NCBI GenBank assembly: GCA_964400125.1
Contig: CAYNSR010000004.1
Location: 124,001 to 188,000 of the forward strand
Direction: 5' to 3'
DNA length: 64,000 nt
DNA from: Micavibrio sp964400125
GTDB lineage: Bacteria > Pseudomonadota > Alphaproteobacteria > Micavibrionales > Micavibrionaceae
Program-made: the position numbers and the translations under genes
Notes under the pieces: model-generated
Told to the model about the DNA's origin: nothing
Database searches by the model: none
The model's input: only the letters and a program-made list of their open reading frames with translations
In this document: positions 18,554 through 27,085 of the stretch, piece by piece
How the letters are laid out: each line of letters opens with the position of its first letter
Position numbering within the stretch: the first letter of the stretch is position 1

Positions 18554-18728
18554 CCGCAGTGTTTCCGGTCCCGATGACAAACAGGTCTGTCAGGATTCCT
18601 GTTTCCGCGATCATGCGTTTTGCCGCCGGGAGTTGGTCTGCGGTAATGCATGCAGTGTCGCCGCAAAGCGCCGCGATTTTCAAAAGATACCCGAGCCGAT
18701 CCTGCGCCGGGGGATTCTGTTCTGCCAT
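18402..18728 (-). CDS. Possible small protein, third gene of the tautomerase-GNAT operon
   Basis: A 108-residue ORF read from ATG at 18728 with an AAAGGG site upstream, 25 bp after the GNAT gene on the same strand. Its first 55 residues look like normal helical protein (RLGYLLKIAALCGDTACITA). The rest is His/Pro/Asp-rich and overlaps, antisense, the tail of the gene after sdhA. Either one of the two tails is overextended or they truly overlap. No family recognised. Confidence 0.35.
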   Translation of the reverse strand: MAEQNPPAQDRLGYLLKIAALCGDTACITADQLPAAKRMIAETGILTDLFVIGTGNTAAIPAPDHRHDADAAHGQVPAPYDLVVDDRHGRTPPQPHHFRRKHLSFLPE

Positions 18729-18753
18729 GGTCACACCCTTTGTTTTTTTGTTG

Positions 18754-19251
18754 TTACGAAAGCTCTTTTATAAAGAAAACCTCCCCGATGGAACTGTCCG
18801 GATTCGCCTGTAGCGTACCGATTTCTTTCAGGTTCATTTTGCGGATCGTCTCCAGGATTCTGGTGCGGTCCGTCTGGGTCGAAACCATCAGGCGGGTATA
18901 GCCGCGTTCCTTCAGGTTTTCGAGGCAGAATTCAATCAGTTGCCGCGCGATACCGCGGTCGCGCCAGGCCGGGGCGACATAAATCCACGACAGCAGCGGC
19001 ATCATCATCGGCCACAGACGGTTAATGGAGACATAGCCCACCGGATGATCTTTATCGGTGACGGCCAGAAAAATTTCGCCGGTTTCGATTCTTGCCCGGA
19101 TCAGGGCGGATTTTTCGTGATCGCCACGGGAATCGGTCGGGTCTGTACAATCGAAGGCAAGGCAGATTTCAAAATCCTGCATTCCAGCCAGACGGGTGGT
19201 AATGGCTGGCAAGGTGTCTGCATCGGTTTCGATGGCTGCGTCGAGGGTCAT
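18754..19251 (-). CDS. GNAT-family N-acetyltransferase
   Basis: Predicted acyl-CoA dependent N-acetyltransferase of 165 residues. The acetyl-CoA loop region is IYVAPAWRDRGIARQLIEF near residue 90-108, with the Q/RxxGxG/A pattern (RDRGIA). The strand-helix order is that of a single GNAT domain; the substrate cannot be read from sequence. The start codon ATG overlaps the tautomerase stop in ATGA, which implies coupled translation. The two genes lie between sdhA and sdhB on the opposite strand. Confidence 0.8.
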   Translation of the reverse strand: MTLDAAIETDADTLPAITTRLAGMQDFEICLAFDCTDPTDSRGDHEKSALIRARIETGEIFLAVTDKDHPVGYVSINRLWPMMMPLLSWIYVAPAWRDRGIARQLIEFCLENLKERGYTRLMVSTQTDRTRILETIRKMNLKEIGTLQANPDSSIGEVFFIKELS

Positions 19252-19439
19252 TTCTGTTCATCCAGCTTGAGGACTCCACCGATCGCGTAATCGTGTCGCG
19301 CCATATCGGAGAGAATGATTTTGACATGTTCCGGCGTGACATTGACACTCTCACAGATGGCGTCGGTCACTTTTTGAACCAGGGCGCGTTTCTGCTCGAC
19401 GGTGCGGCCTTCGATCAGGTGGATCTGGACGATGGGCAT
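19248..19439 (-). CDS. 4-oxalocrotonate tautomerase family enzyme
   Basis: A 63-residue protein beginning MPIVQIHLIEGRT. Removal of Met exposes Pro1, the catalytic base of the tautomerase superfamily, and an Arg near position 12 fits the family. Keto-enol tautomerase activity is expected; the physiological substrate is unknown. The start is fixed by the MPIVQ signature, although the frame runs open 411 bp further upstream without meaning. Translationally coupled to the GNAT gene through a 4-bp overlap. Confidence 0.85.
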   Translation of the reverse strand: MPIVQIHLIEGRTVEQKRALVQKVTDAICESVNVTPEHVKIILSDMARHDYAIGGVLKLDEQK

Positions 19440-19633
19440 GGTGCCTTTTCCCTTGTTTGCTGGTTGCATGGTGCTTGAAACGGGCAGTTTACAGGATATT
19501 TTCCGGCAGGAGGACAAATTTTCCGCCGCTGACCCACGTTGATGCATAATATTGAAATAATATTTCTTTAATTGCCTGTTCAGTAATCGTTTAGTATCAT
19601 GGAAGAAGACATTTTTGTAACGAGGATCTTTTT

Positions 19634-19945
19634 GTGACAGCCCCAGACACCCGTGCTCGCGCCATCCCGCACGAACAGTTTCATGAGGAATGGAACCGTC
19701 GTGGCGGCGGCGGTCCGGAAGATGATGGCCCGGATCTGTTCCGCGTTTTCCGGCATCATGCCCAGACCGTGAGAAATGACGCCAAACGCCTGCTGCGCCC
19801 CTTATTGCCTGCTGCCGCCGACCAGACCGTGACCCCGGAGCTGGAGACATTCAACCGTATTGCCCGAGGCGGGTTCTGGGGAACCATGACGGCGCTGCAT
19901 GTTCTGGCAAGTTATAAAATCAGGCCGCTGCGCCGGGATATTTAA
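19634..19945 (+). CDS. Hypothetical protein upstream of sdhB
   Basis: Not recognised. 103 residues with GTG start, preceded by GAGGA seven bases upstream. Arg/Gly/Asp-rich N-terminal half, with a more hydrophobic segment near residues 78-95 (GGFWGTMTALHVLASY). Divergent from the tautomerase operon across a 194-bp AT-rich gap, and 96 bp upstream of sdhB, so it may share a promoter with sdhB. Confidence 0.5.
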   Translation: MTAPDTRARAIPHEQFHEEWNRRGGGGPEDDGPDLFRVFRHHAQTVRNDAKRLLRPLLPAAADQTVTPELETFNRIARGGFWGTMTALHVLASYKIRPLRRDI

Positions 19946-20041
19946 GCGCATTTAAATGTTATCCTGTTGTTTTCCTGCCTTCACAAAACGGCTGCGACCC
20001 CCTATCCTTGTAGACTGTATTTTGTATCAAGAGCGCATGTT

Positions 20042-20839
20042 ATGGCCAAGTTCACCCTGCCGCAAAACTCCAAAGTCAAATCCGGTCGCAAGGTTGATGC
20101 GGCGGAAAGGGATTCCCGGACCCGGAAAACGTTTGGCATTTATCGCTGGAATCCCGAGAGGGAAGAAAATCCGCGCATGGATGAATACACGATCGATCTG
20201 TCGAAATGCGGGCCGATGGTGCTTGATGCGTTGATTTATATTAAGAATGAGGTCGATTCCTCCCTGACTTTCCGCCGTTCCTGCCGTGAGGGAATTTGTG
20301 GGTCATGTGCGATGAACATCGACGGTAAAAATACGCTCGCCTGCCTGAAGCCGATCGATGAATGTCAGGGGGATGTCAAGATTACGCCGCTTCCGCATTT
20401 GCCCGTCGTCAAGGATTTGGTCCCCGACCAGACACACCTGATCGCGCAGTACCAGACAGTTGAACCGTGGCTGAAGACGGAATCCCCGGCGCCATCGCGC
20501 GAACGGCTGCAAAGTCCGGAAGATGCAGACAGGCTGAACGGGTCGGATGGCAAGGGTCCGGCGGCCTGCATTCTGTGCTTTTGCTGTTCGACCGCCTGCC
20601 CGAGTTACTGGTGGAACAGTGACAGGTTTCTGGGGCCGTCCGTGCTGATTAATGCGTGGCGGTGGTTGACGGATTCCCGTGACGAGGCAAAGGGGGAGCG
20701 TCTGGATCAACTCGAAGACCCGTTCCGCCTTTATCGTTGCCATACGATTATGAACTGCACAAATACCTGCCCCAAGGGATTGAACCCGGCGCAGGCTATT
20801 GGTGAAATCAAGAAAATGATGGTTGCCCGCAAGGGGTGA
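20042..20839 (+). CDS. sdhB: Succinate dehydrogenase iron-sulfur subunit
   Basis: Carries electrons from FAD to quinone through [2Fe-2S], [4Fe-4S] and [3Fe-4S] clusters. The plant-type ferredoxin motif CREGICGSC is near residue 80, followed by the Cys at LACLK. The second domain has CILCFCCSTACP, and CTNTCPKGLNP sits near the C-terminus. ATG at 20042 gives MAKFTLPQNS and 265 residues; an upstream in-frame start at 19967 would add unlikely sequence. It is detached from sdhCDA by a 2-kb block but is intact and must serve the same complex. Confidence 0.96.
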   Translation: MAKFTLPQNSKVKSGRKVDAAERDSRTRKTFGIYRWNPEREENPRMDEYTIDLSKCGPMVLDALIYIKNEVDSSLTFRRSCREGICGSCAMNIDGKNTLACLKPIDECQGDVKITPLPHLPVVKDLVPDQTHLIAQYQTVEPWLKTESPAPSRERLQSPEDADRLNGSDGKGPAACILCFCCSTACPSYWWNSDRFLGPSVLINAWRWLTDSRDEAKGERLDQLEDPFRLYRCHTIMNCTNTCPKGLNPAQAIGEIKKMMVARKG

Positions 20840-20868
20840 TCGCAACGCGATACGATAAGGGGTTTTTT

Positions 20869-21288
20869 ATGCTATTACAGAGTTTTCCGTACCTTGAAAC
20901 CGTCCTCTCCGGGGTGCTGGCCTTTATTCTGGGCTTTATCTGGTATCATCCGAAGGTATTGGGAAAGCGCTGGATCGAGGCGCGCGGAAAAACAATCGAG
21001 GATATGCGGCGCAAACCGTTTCCGGTGCTGGTCTCGTTTGTATTGTGGATGCTGGCGTCGTGTTTTTATTCCTTCCTGATTTTGATTATGGGGTTGGATG
21101 CGACGATGGCGCTGGTTCTGCTGTCCTGTCTGTTATGGGTGGCCTTTGCCATGCCGCCAACGGTGATGGGGGCGTTTTATACCGGATACCCCTTCAACGC
21201 CGTTGCCATCGATAGCGCCTATCAGCTCGGCGGGTATTACCTGTTTGCGCTTACGCATATGCTTATTAGCGTGGTGATGGGCAGTTAA
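20869..21288 (+). CDS. DUF1761 family membrane protein
   Basis: A 139-residue protein with four hydrophobic segments and the family-like N-terminal pattern LGFIWYHPKVLGKRW just after the first helix. Function unknown for the family. I chose ATG at 20869 with GATAAGGGG upstream, rather than the in-frame GTG at 20836 that overlaps sdhB. It converges on msrA with a 4-bp overlap. Confidence 0.72.
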   Translation: MLLQSFPYLETVLSGVLAFILGFIWYHPKVLGKRWIEARGKTIEDMRRKPFPVLVSFVLWMLASCFYSFLILIMGLDATMALVLLSCLLWVAFAMPPTVMGAFYTGYPFNAVAIDSAYQLGGYYLFALTHMLISVVMGS

Positions 21289-21959
21289 TCCTTCTTGTTC
21301 TTCAGTTCGTTTTTCAGGATGACACGCAGGTGCGGCTGGCCGCGCTCCCTTTCGTATTTTTCGTAATATTGCTGGTGATAATCCTCCGCTGGCCAGAAAA
21401 CATCCGCCGGAACAACTTGGGTCACGATGGGGGCGGCATAGATTTTTTCTGCATTGATTCTGGCGATGGTTTCTTCCGCGATCCGTTTTTGTTCGTCATC
21501 ATGATAGAATATGGCGGAGCGGTACTGCGTCCCTTCATCGACCCATTGCCGGTCAATCGTTGTCGGATTGTGCGCGTTGCGCAGAAAATGATCGGTCAGG
21601 GCCTGAAAATCGGTTTTGGCAGGGTCGTAGAAGATTTCCACCGCTTCGGCGTGTCCGGTTTTCCCGGTCGTGACCATATCATAGGCCGGATTGTCGACGG
21701 TGCCGCCCGTATATCCAGAGCGGGTGAAGACGACGCCTGGTTTATTGCGAAATTCACTTTCCAGACACCAGAAGCAGCCGCCGGCAAAGGTCGCTTTGGG
21801 AAGATTTTCAGGCATGATTTGCACCAGATCGGGGTTGTCGGGGAGACTTGTCACATCGACAGTCATCCGGATATTGCCGCCCGGACCAGCCGATGCAAAC
21901 GCCGCCGCCAGAAGCACGGTGGCGGACAGAATTCCCAGAAAGCTTAGGCTTTTCATCAT
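21285..21959 (-). CDS. msrA: Exported peptide-methionine (S)-S-oxide reductase
   Basis: Repairs oxidised methionine in proteins. The catalytic motif GGCFWCLESEF follows an N-terminal extension of about 55 residues, and the family tracts GYTGGTVDNP and GHAEAVEI are intact. A signal peptide (LSATVLLAAAFASAG) predicts a periplasmic enzyme, unlike the usual cytoplasmic form. Length 224. Divergent from the MFS transporter gene, whose open frame runs back into msrA but whose real start lies outside it. Confidence 0.93.
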   Translation of the reverse strand: MMKSLSFLGILSATVLLAAAFASAGPGGNIRMTVDVTSLPDNPDLVQIMPENLPKATFAGGCFWCLESEFRNKPGVVFTRSGYTGGTVDNPAYDMVTTGKTGHAEAVEIFYDPAKTDFQALTDHFLRNAHNPTTIDRQWVDEGTQYRSAIFYHDDEQKRIAEETIARINAEKIYAAPIVTQVVPADVFWPAEDYHQQYYEKYERERGQPHLRVILKNELKNKKD

Positions 21960-22018
21960 CGTGCCAATCCTTTACAAATGACCTAACGCTCAATCTGAAG
22001 AAAAAAAGGGGCATCAAT

Positions 22019-23299
22019 ATGGTGATGACCAGACAAGATCGCCGCTCCATCCTGTCCTGGTGTCTTTACGACTGGGGAAACTCCGCTTTTGCGACCGTCA
22101 TCATCACCTTTGTCTTCAGCGTTTACTTTGCGCGTGTCATGGTCGGCGATGAAACGGCTGGGGCGGCGCAGTGGAGTGCGGCCATCGCCGTGTCTGGCGC
22201 AATCATCGCCGTTCTCAGCCCCTTTCTCGGCGCGATTGCCGATTATTACGGATCGCGCAAGCCATGGATATGGTTTTTTACGTTGATCTTCGCTGCCGCG
22301 ACGGCATTTTTATATCTGGGCGAACCACAGGCCGGACCGCACAATATTCTGTTCGTTCTGGCGTTGCTGGTCCTTGCGAATACCGCTTTTGAAGTCGCGC
22401 TGGTTTTTAACAACGCGATGTTGCCGCAAATCGCGCCCCGGGATTATATCGGGCGGGTTTCGGGATGGGCGTGGGGGATGGGGTATGCGGGCGGACTTGT
22501 TTGCCTGATCCTTTCACTTGTCTGTCTGGTCGGAATCGGCGACAGGCCGCCGCTTGTTTCGTTGCCCACAGGCGCATCGGAAAATATCCGTGCCGTCGGG
22601 CCTCTGGTGGCGGTGTGGGTGATGATCTTCACCTTGCCGATGATGTTTTATACGAAGGATATGCCGCGCACATCCCTGCCGATGGCGAAGGCTGTCGGCC
22701 TTGGAATTCGCCAGTTGGGGGATACGTTGCTGACGATTCGCCATCACGGCAATATGGTCCGCTTCTTGATTAGCAGTGCCATTTACCGGGACGGATTGAA
22801 TACGTTGTTCGCGGTCGGCGGTCTGTATGCCGCCGGAACGTTCGGCATGAGTTTTCAGGAGATCCTCTTTTTTGCAATCGGGCTGAATATTACTGCAGGT
22901 CTCGGGGCGGCGGGATTTGCCGGGATGGATGATCTGAAAGGATCGCGGCAGACGGTCATTTTATCGCTGTGCGGGTTGCTGTTTTCCGGTCTGGCGGTCC
23001 TGATGGTGCAGGACAAGATTTTGTTTATCGGTCTGGCCATGGTGATGGGGTTGTTCATCGGTCCGGTGCAGTCTGCCAGTCGTACGATGGCGGTGCGCCT
23101 TTCGCACCCCGATCATGTGGGGCAGACTTTCGGGCTTTATTCGCTGACCGGGCGGGTGGTGTCGTTTTTCGGGCCCGCGGCCTATGCGCTGGCGACCTAT
23201 GTGTTTGACAGTCAGCGCGCCGGGATGGCGATGATCCTGCTTTTCTGGCTGGTCGGGTTGGTGATATTGTGGACCGTCAGGGAACAGGAAGAAGAGTAA
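22019..23299 (+). CDS. UMF1-type major facilitator superfamily transporter
   Basis: Inner-membrane transporter of about 426 residues with about twelve hydrophobic segments. The opening SWCLYDWGNSAFATVI is the signature of the UMF1/Atg22-like MFS group. The substrate is unknown; amino-acid or peptide efflux is suggested for relatives (family knowledge). ATG at 22019 follows AAAAAAAGGGGC. The neighbouring purine nucleoside phosphorylase starts 4 bp after its stop, so the two are co-transcribed and nucleoside-related transport is a possible but unproven role. Confidence 0.8.
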   Translation: MVMTRQDRRSILSWCLYDWGNSAFATVIITFVFSVYFARVMVGDETAGAAQWSAAIAVSGAIIAVLSPFLGAIADYYGSRKPWIWFFTLIFAAATAFLYLGEPQAGPHNILFVLALLVLANTAFEVALVFNNAMLPQIAPRDYIGRVSGWAWGMGYAGGLVCLILSLVCLVGIGDRPPLVSLPTGASENIRAVGPLVAVWVMIFTLPMMFYTKDMPRTSLPMAKAVGLGIRQLGDTLLTIRHHGNMVRFLISSAIYRDGLNTLFAVGGLYAAGTFGMSFQEILFFAIGLNITAGLGAAGFAGMDDLKGSRQTVILSLCGLLFSGLAVLMVQDKILFIGLAMVMGLFIGPVQSASRTMAVRLSHPDHVGQTFGLYSLTGRVVSFFGPAAYALATYVFDSQRAGMAMILLFWLVGLVILWTVREQEEE

Positions 23300-23303
23300 G
23301 CTC

Positions 23304-24143
23304 ATGTCTATGGATTTAAACCGCGATATCGAACAATCAGCCGCCCGCGTGCGGGAGGCTTTGAAGGGGCTGGAACCGAAGATCGCCATTGTTCTCGGCT
23401 CCGGCCTTGGCGATCTGGCGGATCGGGTTGAAGATGCCACCCAGATTTCCTATGCCGATTTACCGGGCTTCCCGCGCCCCGGGGTTCACGGACATGCCGG
23501 GGTTCTGGTTTCCGGAACGATTGAGGGTGTCCCGGTGATCTTCCTGAAAGGGAGAGTGCATTTTTATGAAGGCGGCGATGCCGGGCCGCTGAAGGTCATG
23601 ATTCGGACGTTGAAAACCGTCGGGATTGATACGATCTTTCTCAGCAATGCAGCCGGATCGTTGCGGCCCGAGGCCCCGGCGGGAAATCTGATCGCGATTG
23701 CCGACCACATCAATATTTCCGGCATCAATCCGCTGACGGGACCTAATGACGACGACTGGGGCCCCCGTTTTGTGCCGATGGGGGATGCGTGGGACAAAGA
23801 TCTGCGCGCCATGTTGATGCAGGCGGCGCGTACGCTCGATATTCCACTGATCGAAGGGGTTTATGCATGGCTTCACGGGCCGACATTCGAAACTCCGGCG
23901 GAAATACGCATGGTCAGGTCTTTGGGCGCTGACAGCGTTGGTATGTCGACGGTTCCGGATTGCATCATTGCAAGGCATTGCGGAATGAAAGTGGTCGGGT
24001 GTTCAGCCATTACCAATATGGGGGAAGGTCTGAGCGATGAAAACATCTCGCATGAACAAACGATCGAACAGGCCGCCATTGCCGGAGAAAAATTGTCACG
24101 CATCGTCGTCCGGTTTTTGCAGGACTGGCATCGGGGGGTTTGA
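23304..24143 (+). CDS. Purine nucleoside phosphorylase (trimeric, PunA type)
   Basis: Cleaves purine nucleosides with phosphate to base and ribose-1-phosphate. The phosphate-binding IVLGSGLG is near residue 30. GRVHFYEG, the SNAAGSL tract and the C-terminal VGCSAITNMGEG are typical of the PNP/MTAP family. The base-site Asn lies in ITNMGEG. Length 279 fits. It ends directly against the next GTG start, so the transporter, this gene and the amidase form one operon. Confidence 0.9.
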   Translation: MSMDLNRDIEQSAARVREALKGLEPKIAIVLGSGLGDLADRVEDATQISYADLPGFPRPGVHGHAGVLVSGTIEGVPVIFLKGRVHFYEGGDAGPLKVMIRTLKTVGIDTIFLSNAAGSLRPEAPAGNLIAIADHINISGINPLTGPNDDDWGPRFVPMGDAWDKDLRAMLMQAARTLDIPLIEGVYAWLHGPTFETPAEIRMVRSLGADSVGMSTVPDCIIARHCGMKVVGCSAITNMGEGLSDENISHEQTIEQAAIAGEKLSRIVVRFLQDWHRGV

Positions 24144-24896
24144 GTGGTTGCCATTCGTAAACTGATTTCTCCTAATTTCAATGATCGCGCCGGGGGTGTG
24201 ACGCCGAGCATTCTGGTGTTGCATTATACAGGAACGGACGGGGCGGATGAGGCCGAAGAATATTATATGAACATCAGAATCGATCCCGGTGCCGGACAGA
24301 TCAGCCCGCATTACATGATCGATTACGACGGTAGGATCACGCAATTCGTCGATGAGGAAAAGCGCGCCTGGCATGCCGGGCAGTCGTGGTGGGACGGTAA
24401 AGACGATATCAACAGCCATTCCATCGGCATTGAACTGGTCAACCCCGGGCATGAACGGGTTTATACACCCTTCACCGGCGCACAAATGGATGCCCTTGCG
24501 GAACTGGCCCATGATATTCTGGGCCGCCATGCGATCCCGGCCTGCAACATTGTCGGCCATTCCGATATTTCCCCGGCGACCAGCCGGAAGAAACCCGATC
24601 CCGGAGAAAAGCTGGATTGGGCATGGCTGGCGATGCGGGGCATCGGCTTGTTCCCCGTGCCGGAAACATCCGATTTTGATGCTGCAGACAGGCTTTACAC
24701 CGATGCCGCAAGCCTGCGGCGGGGATTGAACGCCTATGGCTATGATTCGCGCGTGAGCGACGCGGAGGCGGTTTCCGCTTTCCAGCGCCATTTTCAGGCC
24801 GACGCCCATCATAATGGGTCTGCGGGCGTTCCCGACCGGGACACAGCGGCGCGGCTGCACTGGTTGCTGAACCGGAAGAATGGTTTTAAGGCTTGA
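24144..24896 (+). CDS. AmpD-type N-acetylmuramoyl-L-alanine amidase with peptidoglycan-binding tail
   Basis: Cleaves the muramic acid to L-alanine bond in muropeptides. The amidase_2 zinc ligands are in VLHYTGT (His near residue 28) and NIVGHSDISP (His near 137), followed by KKPDPGEKLDW. The last 70 residues form a peptidoglycan-binding-1-like domain. No signal peptide, so a cytoplasmic recycling role like AmpD is likely. The GTG start abuts the previous stop. A promoter-like element for rnpB overlaps its last codons. Confidence 0.9.
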   Translation: MVAIRKLISPNFNDRAGGVTPSILVLHYTGTDGADEAEEYYMNIRIDPGAGQISPHYMIDYDGRITQFVDEEKRAWHAGQSWWDGKDDINSHSIGIELVNPGHERVYTPFTGAQMDALAELAHDILGRHAIPACNIVGHSDISPATSRKKPDPGEKLDWAWLAMRGIGLFPVPETSDFDAADRLYTDAASLRRGLNAYGYDSRVSDAEAVSAFQRHFQADAHHNGSAGVPDRDTAARLHWLLNRKNGFKA

Positions 24897-24923
24897 TCTT
24901 CGTATGCGAAACCGCCATGTTAT
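24893..24923 (+). promoter_or_regulatory. Putative rnpB promoter
   Basis: TTGATC at 24893-24898 and TGTTAT at 24918-24923, spaced by 19 bp, end 7 bp before the 5' strand of the RNase P RNA P1 helix. It overlaps the amidase stop codon. Called on spacing and position only. Confidence 0.4.
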
Positions 24924-24930
24924 CCCCGTT

Positions 24931-25305
24931 CAGAAAGACGGATGGCCGCTCCTCGGTGTTTCATCACAGAGGGGAGGAAAGTCCGGGCTTCACGGAAACA
25001 CGGTGCCGGGTAACGCCCGGGCGGAGCGATCCGACGGAAAGTGCAACAGAAAATAAACCGCCGATGGCCGTCTCAGGACGGATCAGGTAAGGGCGAAACG
25101 GTGCGGTAAGAGCGCACCGCGGACCTGGCAACAGGGACGGCATGGCAAACCCCACCGGAAGCAAGACCGAATAGGGGCCGCATATGGGGTGTTTCCGCCT
25201 CGTGGTCCGGGTTGGTTGCTTGAGGTGTCTGGTAACAGGCATCCCAGATGAATGGTCATCATTCCGGCTTCGGCTGGATACAGAACCCGGCTTACAGTCT
25301 TTCTG
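24931..25305 (+). ncRNA. rnpB: RNase P RNA (class A)
   Basis: Catalytic RNA that matures tRNA 5' ends. Conserved region I appears as GAGGGGAGGAAAGTCCGGGC at 24970-24989. The 3' conserved parts AGATGAATGGTCATC and CAGAACCCGGCTTA also fit. Ends were set by P1 pairing: CAGAAAGAC at 24931-24939 pairs perfectly with GTCTTTCTG at 25297-25305. A strong terminator follows 31 bp later. Open frames on both strands across this stretch are by chance. Confidence 0.95.
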
Positions 25306-25336
25306 GATTACTATTTTGGGATATCCCGGAAATGTG

Positions 25337-25369
25337 AAAGGCCGCCTGCGAAACAGGCGGCCTTTCTTT
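25337..25369 (+). terminator. Rho-independent terminator of rnpB, possibly bidirectional
   Basis: A 12-bp perfect stem (AAAGGCCGCCTG with CAGGCGGCCTTT), loop CGAAA, then TTTCTTT. The A-rich left arm could also terminate the small opposite-strand gene ending at 25444. Confidence 0.9.
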
Positions 25370-25443
25370 CCCGGTTTTTAGCGTTCCCAGCGTTTTTGTT
25401 TTTATTCAGCCCTGCCACAGGTTTCCCCGTCAGGACCGGACCG

Positions 25444-25575
25444 CTAGCCCCAGAGTTTCTGGTAGATTTCGACCGCTTGGTCGAGTCTGGACATCTGGCT
25501 GGCCGAATGCAGGATTGTCCCTACATACAGACCGCCATTGATGGACAGCACCAGAAGCAGAATGATTGCCAACAT
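25444..25575 (-). CDS. Small single-pass membrane protein (43 aa)
   Basis: Begins MLAIILLLVLSINGGLYVG, one N-terminal membrane helix, followed by a short amphipathic tail (SQMSRLDQAVEIYQKLWG). The ATG at 25575 has a GGGGAG site at good spacing; the longer open frame upstream lacks one. Family and function not recognised. The tail would face the periplasm or cytoplasm depending on orientation. Its transcript would run toward the rnpB terminator. Confidence 0.55.
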   Translation of the reverse strand: MLAIILLLVLSINGGLYVGTILHSASQMSRLDQAVEIYQKLWG

Positions 25576-26107
25576 CGTTTTTCTCCCCACACACAACACA
25601 CATCGGTTTTTTTCTTCACACACAGTTCCTTTGCAGGAACGATTATGTTTTACCATAACATTTAGAGGGGCGCAAGCAAATTGTGGTGCAAAATCAATGC
25701 TTTAGTAAAACAAAAGTTTAACTTATGAAAAAAACAAGTATAAAAAATGTGTTTGCGGATTTCTATGGTTTTCATAAGGATGAAAGAATCAAATTTTGAA
25801 GACGATAATACTGAAATTTTATTTCGTTTTATCTCTTGCGGCGGGCGAGCCGCGTTTTCCTTCCGGCAGAGATGTTTGCAAGGGGCGGGACAGCGCGTTT
25901 CATCTGGGGAAAACCCGTGCTGTGTGCGGGGGATTGATTGACCGGAGGAATCCCGGCGCGTTATGCTTTCTCTATGGTTTCCGTTGTTCCTTTAGGACAT
26001 GTGGGGATCACCTGCCAAACGATCATTCGATCCATCAACCCGATTTTATGGAAGACAGCATGCAAGGGCTTTGCCTTTCATGACGGTTTTCCGGCGTGTC
26101 TTTTCCC
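25576..26107. other. Uncoded 532-bp stretch before the division cluster
   Basis: No convincing gene. The first 230 bp are AT-rich and may hold promoters for the small gene on the minus strand and for the cluster on the plus strand. A GC-rich hairpin (GCGGC at 25838-25842, GCCGC at 25849-25853) followed by TTTT could be a weak terminator. Short open frames here have no ribosome sites or protein character. mraZ, which usually occupies this position, is not present. Confidence 0.6.
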
Positions 26108-27085
26108 ATGTCGCAATCTGCGTCACCCATTCCGCATGTTCCCGTGATGCTCGGCCCGGTGCTGACGCATCTGGACCCGCGTGACGGAGAAACCTATGTT
26201 GACGGCACATTCGGTGCCGGGGGATATAGCCGCGCTATTCTTGATCGGGCGGATTGTTGTGTCATCGCCATCGATCGTGACCCGGAAGCGCATTCCCGGG
26301 CGGCGGCGTGGCGCGATGTTTACGGGGAACGGTTGCGTTTGCGACACGGAAATTTCGGGGATGTCGCAACGCTGGTGGATGAAAAGGTGCAGGGCTTTGT
26401 GCTGGATATCGGCGTTTCGTCGATGCAGCTTGACCAGGCGGAACGAGGATTTTCCTTCCGTCATGACGGGCCGCTCGATATGCGCATGGACCCGACGACC
26501 GGGGAAAGTGCCGCCGATTTCGTCAATACCTTGCCTGAAAAAGATCTGGCTGATCTGATTTACCGCTATGGAGAGGAGCGTCATTCGCGCCGTATTGCCA
26601 AGGCGATCATTGATGCGCGGGCCGGAAAGCCCCTGAGCAGCACCGGGGAACTGGCATCGGTCGTCCGCAGCGTTTTGCCGCGTAAAAAACAGGACGATAC
26701 AGATCCCGCGACGCGCACCTTTCAGGCATTGCGCATTGCCGTGAACGATGAACTGGGCGCATTGGAACAGGCGCTCGAAGGCGCAGAGTATATTTTGGCC
26801 GAGGGCGGGCGTCTGGTGGTGGTGACCTTTCATTCTCTGGAAGACAGGATTGTAAAGAATTTTTTCAAGGCGCGTTCCGGCGATGTTCCGTTGCCATCGC
26901 GTCACCTGCCGATGGCGACGGACGCAGGGCCGGGACCGACCTTTCGGCTGGAGCCCAAAAAGGCCATCCTGCCGGAGGATGAGGAAATACGGCGCAATCC
27001 GCGTGCGCGTTCGGCAAAATTGCGCTGTGCCGTTCGTACTGCGGCAATGCCGTGGCCGGCAAGGAAAGGCGGGGGGCAGTGGTGA
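26108..27085 (+). CDS. rsmH: 16S rRNA m4C1402 N4-methyltransferase
   Basis: S-adenosylmethionine enzyme (MraW) acting on the 30S decoding site. HVPVML opens the protein, and the SAM motif YVDGTFGAGGYSR is near residue 30. DIGVSSMQLDQAERGFSF and the C-terminal VTFHSLEDRIVK are family signatures. About 325 residues. ATG at 26108 was chosen; an in-frame GTG at 26096 is equally possible since neither has a strong ribosome site. First gene of the dcw cluster. Confidence 0.95.
   Translation: MSQSASPIPHVPVMLGPVLTHLDPRDGETYVDGTFGAGGYSRAILDRADCCVIAIDRDPEAHSRAAAWRDVYGERLRLRHGNFGDVATLVDEKVQGFVLDIGVSSMQLDQAERGFSFRHDGPLDMRMDPTTGESAADFVNTLPEKDLADLIYRYGEERHSRRIAKAIIDARAGKPLSSTGELASVVRSVLPRKKQDDTDPATRTFQALRIAVNDELGALEQALEGAEYILAEGGRLVVVTFHSLEDRIVKNFFKARSGDVPLPSRHLPMATDAGPGPTFRLEPKKAILPEDEEIRRNPRARSAKLRCAVRTAAMPWPARKGGGQW

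Noticed and set aside
19440..19850. N-terminal extension of the tautomerase (200-codon frame)
   Set aside because: The catalytic Pro must follow the initiator Met, which fixes the start at 19439.
24931..25305. Protein-coding genes on either strand across the RNase P RNA
   Set aside because: Open frames there have no ribosome sites, and the sequence matches conserved rnpB regions with perfect P1 pairing.
25747..26083. Small genes upstream of rsmH
   Set aside because: Several overlapping short frames, none with a ribosome site or protein-like composition, and none resembling MraZ.
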